Below are positions 1 to 5,559 of a stretch of DNA of 5,665 nucleotides, one piece after another. The notes under the pieces were generated by a model, which saw only the letters and a program-made list of their open reading frames with translations, was not told the DNA's origin and made no database searches. The position numbers were made by a program, and so were the translations under genes. The stretch spans positions 1 through 5,665 of the forward strand of contig JACOTK010000085.1 of assembly GCA_016178435.1 (NCBI GenBank). Direction: 5' to 3'. The stretch comes from Actinomycetota bacterium. Lineage in GTDB: Bacteria; Actinomycetota; Acidimicrobiia; Acidimicrobiales; CADCSY01. How positions within the stretch are numbered: the first letter of the stretch is position 1; each line of letters opens with the position of its first letter.

Positions 1-26
1 CAGGGAATCACGCGAGCGGTCCTCAT
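1..26 (-). CDS. hisF: Imidazole glycerol phosphate synthase cyclase subunit HisF, N-terminal fragment cut by window edge
   Basis: Reading leftward from an ATG at 26-24, the minus strand encodes MRTARVIP and then TG, the first two bases of a Cys or Trp codon. HisF proteins begin with a short lead and then a (R/K)-(V/I)-I-P-C-L-D signature, so this is very probably the start of hisF, the cyclase/synthase partner of HisH. The start is well placed: GGTGAGG at 37-31 is a good Shine-Dalgarno sequence with a four-base spacer, and an in-frame TGA at 35-33 rules out a start further upstream. hisF normally follows hisA directly in actinobacterial his operons. Here it lies 1170 bases beyond the hisA stop, separated by the methyltransferase gene. 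Only eight full codons are visible, so the call rests on this short signature plus operon context. Confidence 0.72.
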
Positions 27-32
27 GGGACC

Positions 33-71
33 TCACCCTATCGGCCGCGTCATCGTGCCCGGGTCCTCCTT
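33..71 (-). other. Strong Shine-Dalgarno plus six-codon mini-ORF just before hisF
   Basis: On the minus strand AAGGAGG lies at 71-65, an ATG at 53-51, then five more codons (MTRPIG) and TGA at 35-33. The TGA is in the same frame as the hisF ATG and only six bases from it. It could be a remnant of the original hisA-hisF junction, a tiny leader coupled to hisF, or chance. The 11-base spacer between AAGGAGG and this ATG is longer than ideal. No function is claimed. Confidence 0.25.
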
Positions 72-93
72 GGGCCACCGGTCACTTCGCCTG

Positions 94-112
94 TGAGCGG
101 GGTCCGGGGCAC
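94..112. repeat. Left copy of 19-bp imperfect direct repeat flanking the methyltransferase segment
   Basis: The plus strand reads TGAGCGGGGTC followed by CGGGGCAC. The copy at 1188-1206 has the same 11-base core followed by AGAGGCAC, giving 17 identical positions of 19 in the same orientation. The two copies are 1094 bases apart and bracket the methyltransferase gene and its upstream region. This spacing suggests boundaries of an inserted segment, or two members of a dispersed REP-like family. No transposase gene is present between them. Confidence 0.6.
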
Positions 113-168
113 AGACAGCCTTGGGGCCGACTGCTCGACGGTGTTCCGTGCGGCCCCCCTGGGTTTGC

Positions 169-187
169 CTCGTGCGCCGCGCACGGG
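169..187. repeat. GC-rich inverted repeat in the methyltransferase upstream region
   Basis: CGTGCG (171-176), a three-base CCG loop and CGCACG (180-185) form a perfect six-base-pair stem. In plus-strand RNA it extends to eight pairs with a U-G (170/186) and a C-G (169/187). It lies about 65 bases before the methyltransferase start and could be an operator half-site pair or a 5' leader hairpin. In GC-rich DNA such short stems are common, so the function is open. The surrounding 27-251 intergenic stretch holds no other convincing gene. TTGCCT (165-170) and CACTAT (188-193), 17 bases apart, are only a weak promoter candidate. Confidence 0.3.
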
Positions 188-251
188 CACTATGCACTGC
201 CATCGAGGAGTGCCGTCGTGTTCAGTGGATTCATCGATCGAGAGAGGCCCG

Positions 252-1148
252 ATGCCGAGCGCAGATGAGATCCGAAACGTTCAGCGAGCGACGTGGGCCG
301 AGCTCTCTGCGGGCTGGGAGAAGTGGGACTCGGTCATCATGGAGCAGCTGGGCCCAGTCGGAGCGGCGATGATCGAGCGTCTCGACATCGCTGACGATCA
401 GCAGCACCTCGACATTGCTTCGGGCACGGGTGAGCCGGGTTTGAGCATCGCGAGACTGGCGCCGAAGGGGCGCGTCGTGCTGACCGACCTCTCAGCCGAG
501 ATGCTGGACGTAGCACAGCGACGGGCCAGGGCCCAAGGGGTCGCCAATATCGAGACGAACGTGTGCAGCGCCGATGATCTGCCATTCGATGACGCCACAT
601 TCGATAGCGTCTCGGTACGTTTCGGGTATATGTTCTTCCCCGACGCGGGCAAGGCGACGGCCGAGTTCGCTCGCGTGCTCAAGCCGGGAGGGCGACTCTG
701 CTCGTCGGTATGGGTCAAGCCAGAGGAAAACCCGTGGACGGCGATCGCCATGCAGGCAATCGCGACCGAGGCCGTGGTGTCGGCACCCGACCCGGACGGG
801 CCGACCATGTTTCGGTGCGCTGCCCCGGGATGTGTCGGTGCCCTGTACGAAGGAGCGGGACTGCGCCACGTTGCCGAGTGGGACGTCGACGTCGAACTCG
901 TGACGCGATCGCCCGTGCAGTACTGGGAGATGATCAGCGAGCACGTCTCGCTCGCAGTTGCGGCGCTTCAGCAGGTGAACGAACTGGCGCGGGAACGGAT
1001 TCGGGCAAACGCCATCGCGAAGGTGAGCACGTTCGAGAAGGACGGCAAGGTCCGGGTTCCGGGCGTGGCGCGCTGCATCGTGGGAACGAAACAGGAAACG
1101 GGCGGCACGCTCCGACACGACGGCGCATCGTCCGCCAAGGCGGGCTGA
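252..1148 (+). CDS. Class I SAM-dependent methyltransferase, UbiE/COQ5-like, substrate unknown
   Basis: This 298-residue protein has a Rossmann-type SAM-binding domain. Motif I is DIASGTGEPG at about residues 54-63, the acidic residue at the end of strand 2 is D79 in VVLTDLS, an ADDLPF segment lies at 107-112 (the usual adenine-contacting region), and the post-core motif RVLKPGGRL is at 141-149. These place it in the Methyltransf_11/25 group that includes UbiE and many small-molecule C-, O- and N-methyltransferases. The substrate cannot be read from sequence, and the C-terminal half (about 160-280) is the variable, substrate-facing part. No signal peptide or membrane segment is seen, so it is probably cytosolic. 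The frame stays open upstream to GTG at 93, but the ATG at 252 is preferred because GAGAGG lies at 242-247 and family-like sequence begins there. The last 18 residues (QETGGTLRHDGASSAKAG) look like a low-complexity tail. The gene runs convergently to hisA and separates it from hisF. It has no evident link to histidine synthesis and probably arrived by insertion. Confidence 0.9.
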   Translation: MPSADEIRNVQRATWAELSAGWEKWDSVIMEQLGPVGAAMIERLDIADDQQHLDIASGTGEPGLSIARLAPKGRVVLTDLSAEMLDVAQRRARAQGVANIETNVCSADDLPFDDATFDSVSVRFGYMFFPDAGKATAEFARVLKPGGRLCSSVWVKPEENPWTAIAMQAIATEAVVSAPDPDGPTMFRCAAPGCVGALYEGAGLRHVAEWDVDVELVTRSPVQYWEMISEHVSLAVAALQQVNELARERIRANAIAKVSTFEKDGKVRVPGVARCIVGTKQETGGTLRHDGASSAKAG

Positions 1149-1157
1149 CAGCCCGCC
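1139..1157. terminator. GC-rich hairpin over the methyltransferase stop codon, possible weak bidirectional terminator
   Basis: GGCGGGCT (1139-1146), a GAC loop and AGCCCGCC (1150-1157) form a perfect eight-base-pair stem with a three-base loop. The TGA stop of the methyltransferase (1146-1148) lies within it. The hairpin sits between two convergent genes, where terminators are expected. There is no U-tract directly after it on either strand. On the plus strand a run of five T occurs at 1173-1177, 15 bases beyond the stem, so it is not a classical intrinsic terminator. A CCGCC at 1132-1136 could pair instead with GGCGG at 1139-1143, giving a competing fold. Confidence 0.35.
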
Positions 1158-1187
1158 GAAACGTGAAGAGCCCTTTTTGGATGGACA

Positions 1188-1206
1188 TGAGCGGGGTCAG
1201 AGGCAC
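1188..1206. repeat. Right copy of 19-bp imperfect direct repeat, overlapping the hisA 3' end
   Basis: This is the partner of the repeat at 94-112, sharing the core TGAGCGGGGTC, with two mismatches in 19 positions. It contains the hisA stop codon (1199-1197) and almost all of its last three sense codons. The final residues of HisA and its stop may therefore derive from the boundary of the inserted segment rather than from the ancestral gene. Confidence 0.6.
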
Positions 1207-1979
1207 TCCTCAGCTTCTTGTGCCCTGCCATGGCCAAGCGACGTGAGCGCCTCGGCCACGGTGAAGCGGCCCTCGTAGATGGCCTTGCCGACGATTGCCC
1301 CTGCAAGACGGCGGCCGGCTCGCTCGATGCCGGCCAGGGCAACGAGATCGGAAAGGGCGCCGACACCACCACTGGCAATGACATCAAGGCCGGTCGCGCC
1401 GAGAACCGAGGCGAGGCCTTCCAGATCGGGACCTGCGAGGGTCCCGTCCCGGCTGATCTCGGTGACGACCACCGCCGCGACGCCCGCCTCGGCAAAACGA
1501 GGAAGCACGCCGGCCATGATGTCATCCATGGTGGCGCCCGAACCCTGCGTCCAGCCCCGGACCGCCACCTGACCCACTCGTGCGTCGAGTCCGACGGCCA
1601 CTCCCCCGGGGTGGCGCTTTGCGACTCGTTCGACGAACGCCGGGTCCTCCATCGCAGCCGTTCCGATGACCACCCGGGTGACTCCCGCGTCGAAGAGCGC
1701 CTCGGCGGCCTCCTGGTTGCGCACGCCTCCCCCGCTTTGCACGTGGACACCGACCTTGGCCATCGCCGCAGCGACACCGGCAACCGCGGGCCGGTTGGTG
1801 GGAGCGCCCGTGCGGGCCGCATCGAGATCGACGATGTGGACCCAAGGCGCGCCGGCGTCGGCGAAACCCTGGGCCAGGGCAACGGGGTCGTCGCCGTAGA
1901 TCGTCTCCTGTCCGTAATCGCCCTGGTGCAGACGCACACACCGACCACCGCGCAGATCGATCGCAGGATAGAGCTCCAT
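1197..1979 (-). CDS. hisA: 1-(5-phosphoribosyl)-5-[(5-phosphoribosylamino)methylideneamino]imidazole-4-carboxamide isomerase
   Basis: This 260-residue TIM-barrel enzyme catalyses the Amadori rearrangement of ProFAR to PRFAR in histidine synthesis. The N-terminal strand MELYPAIDLRGG carries the expected catalytic Asp (D8). GLDAR carries the second one (D132). Phosphate-binding loops are seen at SGGGVR (82-87), in TEISRDGTLAGP (173-184) and at IASGGV with IVGKAIYEGRFT (201-240). The ATG at 1979 is chosen because GGTGA lies five bases upstream and the strand-1 motif starts at once. A GTG at 1988 overlapping the hisH stop as GTGA would add only three residues and is a fair alternative. Many actinobacteria have the dual-function PriA (HisA plus TrpF activity) in this position. 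The VAVRGWTQGSG loop looks closer to ordinary HisA to me, but the choice is not secure. The tail after the last barrel helix (GHGRAQEAEECL) is longer than I expect, and its end lies in the direct repeat. Confidence 0.95.
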   Translation of the reverse strand: MELYPAIDLRGGRCVRLHQGDYGQETIYGDDPVALAQGFADAGAPWVHIVDLDAARTGAPTNRPAVAGVAAAMAKVGVHVQSGGGVRNQEAAEALFDAGVTRVVIGTAAMEDPAFVERVAKRHPGGVAVGLDARVGQVAVRGWTQGSGATMDDIMAGVLPRFAEAGVAAVVVTEISRDGTLAGPDLEGLASVLGATGLDVIASGGVGALSDLVALAGIERAGRRLAGAIVGKAIYEGRFTVAEALTSLGHGRAQEAEECL

Positions 1980-1984
1980 GCCCG

Positions 1985-2623
1985 TCACCGCCCCTGCCCC
2001 GGCGCTGCCGCAGCCGCAGCCACGAAGTTGGCAAGGAGGGCAAGGCCGGTCCTGCCGGATTTCTCCGGGTGGAACTGGGTCGCCCACAGCACGCCCCGCT
2101 GCACCATCGCGGTCACGGGTCCCCCGTAGTCGCACGTGGCGACGATCTCGTCACGATCGGCCGGGTCGGGCGCATACGAGTGCACGAAGTACAACCACGG
2201 GTGCTCGCCGAGGCCGTCCAACAATGGAGAGGGCGCGAGCTGATCGAGCGTGTTCCACTGCATCTGCGGATGCTTGACCCCCTCGGGAAGCCGCCGCACC
2301 ATGCCACCCAGCACGCCGAGTCCGGAGACGCCCGGGGTTTCATCGGAAGCGTCGTAGAGCATCTGCATGCCGACACAGATGCCGAGAAAGGGCTTCCCGG
2401 CGTCGATCGCGTCGAATGCCACCCGGTCGAGCCCTTTTTCCCGGAGTGCCTCCATGCAACGGCCGAACGCGCCGACACCTGGCAGCACCACCGCGTCGGC
2501 CGAGGCGGCAAGGTCGGGGTCCTCGGTGAGACGGGCATCGGCGCCGACATGTTGCAGGGCCTTCTGGGCCGAGCGCAGATTGCCGATGCCGTAGTCGAGC
2601 ACCGCGACGAGTGGCGTGGTCAC
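1985..2623 (-). CDS. hisH: Imidazole glycerol phosphate synthase, glutamine amidotransferase subunit HisH
   Basis: This 212-residue class I (triad) glutamine amidotransferase hydrolyses glutamine and channels ammonia to the HisF cyclase, yielding IGP and AICAR from PRFAR. It starts VAVLDYGIGNLRS, typical of HisH. It carries the oxyanion-strand motif LPGVGAFG (47-54), the nucleophile C83 in GICVGMQ, HPQMQWN (118-124) at the subunit-interface region, and the catalytic H185 and E187 in QFHPEKSG. All triad residues are present and the length is normal. The start is GTG at 2623-2621, whose GTGA overlaps the hisB stop. AAGGGC a few bases upstream can serve as ribosome binding site. HisH has no role without HisF, which here sits beyond the inserted methyltransferase gene. 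Confidence 0.96.
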   Translation of the reverse strand: MTTPLVAVLDYGIGNLRSAQKALQHVGADARLTEDPDLAASADAVVLPGVGAFGRCMEALREKGLDRVAFDAIDAGKPFLGICVGMQMLYDASDETPGVSGLGVLGGMVRRLPEGVKHPQMQWNTLDQLAPSPLLDGLGEHPWLYFVHSYAPDPADRDEIVATCDYGGPVTAMVQRGVLWATQFHPEKSGRTGLALLANFVAAAAAAPGQGR

Positions 2624-3134
2624 AGCGTGCCCTTGGTGGACGGCACGTCGACGCCCTCGACACGCACTGCGTCACGCAGGCACCGGGCCACGCCCTTGGC
2701 GGTGGCCTCGAGAATGTGGTGCGTGTTGCGGCCCTCCCGCATGCGCACGTGCAGGGTGATGCCGGCCGATGTCGCGAACGACTGCCAGAAGTGCTCCGCC
2801 ATCTGCGGGTCGAACGGTGGGGTCCCCAATGGGAGCACCTCGCCGATCTCGACGTCGTAGACCACGAACGGCCGCCCCGAAAGGTCGAGCGCCACCTCGA
2901 TGAGGGCTTCGTCCAAGGGATAGGCGCCGCTCGCAAAACGCCGGATGCCCGCCTTGTCACCGAGCGCTTCACGCAAGGCTTCGCCGAGCGCGATGCCGAC
3001 GTCCTCGACGGTGTGATGACTGTCGACCTCGAGGTCGCCCGTGGCCTTCACCATCAGATCGAACCATCGAGGTCGAGGGCGATCTCGATGGCGGTTTCCT
3101 TCGTCGCCCGCGAACGGGTTGCCTGTCGGGTCAT
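2620..3134 (-). pseudogene. hisB: Imidazoleglycerol-phosphate dehydratase, broken by internal deletion and frameshift
   Basis: HisB dehydrates IGP to imidazole-acetol phosphate using a di-manganese site. The gene starts at ATG 3134-3132, whose ATGA overlaps the hisC stop, with GAGGTG about five bases upstream. It reads MTRQATRSRATKETAIEIAL then DLDGSI before TGA at 3056-3054. Homologous sequence resumes in another frame at FDLMVKATGDLEVDSHHTVED and continues to VPSTKGTL. Against family sequences such as mycobacterial HisB, about 25 residues between DLDG and FDL are absent, including the FDHML segment with a metal-binding His. The inferred loss is roughly 73-76 bases and is not a multiple of three. 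The remaining ligand motifs are intact: SHHTVED, AEHFW and THHILEA. GGTTC at 3065-3061 marks the join, consistent with a deletion between short repeats. TGA and a new ATG overlap as TGATG at 3056-3052, so a 144-residue piece might be made by re-initiation but would be expected to be inactive. A sequencing or assembly collapse is the main alternative. Confidence 0.88.
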
Positions 3135-4255
3135 GCGAGCACCTCGGTCAGAGTCGATGTGAGTGCGGACAAGAATGCGTCACCTTCATGGGGAGTGCCG
3201 ACGGTCACGCGCAGGCATCCTTCGAGCCCCGGCCACGAGCCACAGTCGCGCACCAGTACCGAGCGATCAACCAGGCCCTGCCAGACCGCGTGACCATGCG
3301 CTCGACGAGCGGTGGCGCCGTCCGCACGAGCCGCCGGGAGAAGCGGTCGAAAGAGGATGAAGTTGGCGCCCGAGGGCCATTGCTCGATCGCCAGTCTTCC
3401 CATGGCCGTTGCAAGGCGTTCGCGCTCGGACACCAACGCCCGTACCCGCTCGATCATCTCGGCCTCGAATCGCAGCGCGACCCGTCCCGCCAATTGCTTC
3501 ACGGCGTCGAGGTGGTAGGGCAGGACCACCTTGTCGAGCTCGGCGACCAACCAGGCCGGACCGATCAGATAGCCGAGGCGGGCGGCCGCCATCGACCAGG
3601 TCTTCGAGAAGGTCCGCGTGACGACTACCGACGAATCCTCGTTCACCAGCTCCAACGCCGACCATCGGGCGAACTGACCATAGGCCTCATCGACGACAAC
3701 CACACCCGGTGCGAGTGAAGCGACCTGCGCCACCTCCTCCGGCGAGCAGACCGTACCGGTCGGGTTGTTCGGCGAGCAGAGGAACGTGATCGCCGGGTGC
3801 GACTCGTCCATGACGCGCTGCACCTCACCCAGGTCGAGCGAGAAGTCGGGTGCACGGTTGCCCGTGACCACCCGGGTGCCGGTGAGGGCCGCTATCTGCG
3901 CGTGCATCAGGTAGGTGGGGTGAAACAACGCGGCGGAACGTCCCGAGCCGCCAAAGCCGAGACACACAAGCTGGAGGATCTCGTTCGAGCCGTTCGCCGC
4001 AAGGACCTGCTCGGGTCGCACCCCGTGATGGGCTGCAATGGCGGCGCGCAACTCGAGCGCCCCCCGATCGGGGTAGCGGTTCCAGTCGAGGTCCGCCATC
4101 TCGGCGGCAAGCTGCGCGCGAAAGGCGGCGGGGGGTGACTCCGGCGACTCATTGGTGTTGAGACGCACGGCCACATCGACCTGCGGCGAGTGGTAGCCCT
4201 CGAGCTCGACGAGGTCGTCACGAGCCTGAAAACGCCGTGCCGGAGCGGCGCTCAC
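3131..4255 (-). CDS. hisC: Histidinol-phosphate aminotransferase
   Basis: This 374-residue fold-type I PLP enzyme transfers an amino group from glutamate to imidazole-acetol phosphate, giving histidinol phosphate. Visible family features are LNTNESP (32-38) near the N terminus, YPDRGALELRAAIAAHHGV (61-79), AANGSNEILQL (86-96) in the cofactor phosphate region, SPNNPTG (161-167), VVDEAYGQF (187-195) with the cofactor-stacking Asp/Tyr region, the Schiff-base lysine K218 in TFSKTWSMAAARLGY, and the substrate carboxylate-binding R349 in LRVTVGT. The length is normal for the family and all key residues are present. The GTG start at 4255-4253 overlaps the hisD stop as GTGA. The segment LLPAARADGATARRAHGH (305-322) looks like a slightly enlarged surface loop. 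Its end overlaps hisB, so it is probably co-translated with its neighbours. Confidence 0.96.
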   Translation of the reverse strand: MSAAPARRFQARDDLVELEGYHSPQVDVAVRLNTNESPESPPAAFRAQLAAEMADLDWNRYPDRGALELRAAIAAHHGVRPEQVLAANGSNEILQLVCLGFGGSGRSAALFHPTYLMHAQIAALTGTRVVTGNRAPDFSLDLGEVQRVMDESHPAITFLCSPNNPTGTVCSPEEVAQVASLAPGVVVVDEAYGQFARWSALELVNEDSSVVVTRTFSKTWSMAAARLGYLIGPAWLVAELDKVVLPYHLDAVKQLAGRVALRFEAEMIERVRALVSERERLATAMGRLAIEQWPSGANFILFRPLLPAARADGATARRAHGHAVWQGLVDRSVLVRDCGSWPGLEGCLRVTVGTPHEGDAFLSALTSTLTEVLA

Positions 4256-5559
4256 CGCTGCGGGTCCAGAGCAGCCAGGGCCGCCGTGCGCACACGTACC
4301 GAGTCGCCGTGCGCAACCAGACCTTCCGCCGCCGCCAGCACCGCGACGTGCGGCGCGGCCCGTCGCAACCCATCCTCGTCAAGGGTCACGACATGCACAT
4401 GCTTGACGAAGTCGTCGACGCGCAGCGCGCCCGAGAACCGGGCCGAGCCGAACGTCGGCAGCACATGGTTCGGGCCGGCGAGGTAGTCGCCGACCGAGGC
4501 AGGAGACCACGGTCCACAGAACACGGCGCCGGCGTGGCGCACCAGCGGGAGCAACGCCTCGGGGTCGGCGCACAGCAGCTCCAGGTGCTCGGGGGCGATG
4601 GCATTGGCAACGGCGATCGCCTGCTCGGGGTTGTCGCAGATGACGGCATGGCCACCCTCCGCAAGAGTCGACTCGATGTCGCCACGCCGGGGTGAGGCCT
4701 CGACGAGACGTGTCACCGCCCGGGAAACCGCATCGGCCACCGCCTCGTCCCAGGTCACGAGCCACGCCAAGCCGTTCGGCCCGTGCTCGGCCTGGACGAC
4801 CACGTCGATCGCGGCGAAGTCCACCGGCGTCGTGGCGTCGGCGATCACCACCACCTCGGAGGGCCCGGCAAACGACGAGGGGATGCCGACGACACCGGCA
4901 ACCTCACGCTTGGCAACCGCCACGTAGATGTTGCCGGGACCGACGATGACGTCGACCGCCTTGATGCTCTCGGTGCCGTAGGCCATGGCGGCGATGGCCT
5001 GGGCGCCGCCAACCCGATAGACCTCGTCGACGCCGGCCAGGCACGCGGCGGCGAGCACGACGTCGGGCACCCGGCCGTCGCGGTCGGGGGGCACGCACAA
5101 CACCAGCTCGGGCACGCCCGCGACCTTCGCGGGAACCGCTGTCATCAACACGGTGGACGGGTAGGCCGCCCGACCACCCGGCACATAGAGGCCGGCACGA
5201 TCCACCGCCCGGTGGAGGTCTCGCACCTCGATGCCGTCTCGACGGTGGACGACCTCCGGCCCGACCTGGGTCAGGTGATAGGCCTCGATGTTGTCCCTGG
5301 CCACCTCGAGCGCTCGTCGCAGCTCCGGAGCAACGGCATCAAGTGCCCGGCGAAGCTCCGTGACGGGGACCCGCAACTCGTCGATGGACGCGCCGTCGAA
5401 GCGCTCGGTGCAGGCTCTAACGGCGGCGTCGCCGCCGGCTCGCACCTCGGCAATGATCGCCCTGACTGCGTCGACGGGCTGCTCGACGGCCACCGCAGGG
5501 CGCGGCAGCAGCGCGGCCAGGTCGCCGGTGGCGCCACGAAGGTCGAGGATGTTCAACAT
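4252..5559 (-). CDS. hisD: Histidinol dehydrogenase
   Basis: HisD catalyses the last two steps of histidine synthesis, the NAD-dependent oxidation of histidinol via histidinal to histidine, as a zinc homodimer. From the ATG at 5559 the protein has 435 residues, matching the family norm. Zinc ligands are visible at Q256 and H259 (QAEHGP), D358 (VGDYLAG) and H417 (EGLVAHGDSVRVR). The catalytic pair E324-H325 lies in APEHLEL. NAD-site segments are RAGLYVPGGRAAYPSTVLM (121-139) and VGPGNIYVAVAKREV (206-220), and FAGPSE (230-235) is also conserved. The ATG at 5559 is chosen because family N termini begin just before LDLRG. An in-frame ATG at 5610 would add 17 atypical residues. The ribosome binding site is weak: AGGA lies 12 bases before the ATG. 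It is the first gene of the visible operon. Confidence 0.96.
   Translation of the reverse strand: MLNILDLRGATGDLAALLPRPAVAVEQPVDAVRAIIAEVRAGGDAAVRACTERFDGASIDELRVPVTELRRALDAVAPELRRALEVARDNIEAYHLTQVGPEVVHRRDGIEVRDLHRAVDRAGLYVPGGRAAYPSTVLMTAVPAKVAGVPELVLCVPPDRDGRVPDVVLAAACLAGVDEVYRVGGAQAIAAMAYGTESIKAVDVIVGPGNIYVAVAKREVAGVVGIPSSFAGPSEVVVIADATTPVDFAAIDVVVQAEHGPNGLAWLVTWDEAVADAVSRAVTRLVEASPRRGDIESTLAEGGHAVICDNPEQAIAVANAIAPEHLELLCADPEALLPLVRHAGAVFCGPWSPASVGDYLAGPNHVLPTFGSARFSGALRVDDFVKHVHVVTLDEDGLRRAAPHVAVLAAAEGLVAHGDSVRVRTAALAALDPQR

Noticed and set aside
1..96. Plus-strand frame ending in TGA at 94-96 as the end of an upstream gene
   Set aside because: It has no recognisable motif, and the opposite strand carries a good hisF start over the same bases.
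93..251. In-frame extension of the methyltransferase to a GTG at 93, adding 53 residues
   Set aside because: The added sequence is Cys/Arg/Pro-rich and does not resemble a methyltransferase N terminus, it includes the direct repeat, and GAGAGG fits the ATG at 252.
968..1948. Long minus-strand frame of 326 codons overlapping hisA and the methyltransferase
   Set aside because: It is Arg/Ser/Pro-rich out-of-frame translation of high-GC DNA, crosses two recognised genes and has no recognisable domain.
1218..2129. Plus-strand frame of 303 codons antisense to hisA and hisH
   Set aside because: It is a shadow of two well-supported genes. Its composition is atypical and no family motif is visible.
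2069..2860. Plus-strand frame of 263 codons antisense to hisH and hisB
   Set aside because: It is a shadow frame in GC-rich DNA covering conserved catalytic segments of HisH and HisB on the other strand.
2620..3054. Treating the 144-codon frame as a normal short hisB
   Set aside because: Homologous sequence continues upstream in another frame to ATG 3134, and the family needs the missing FDHML segment, so a broken gene explains it better.
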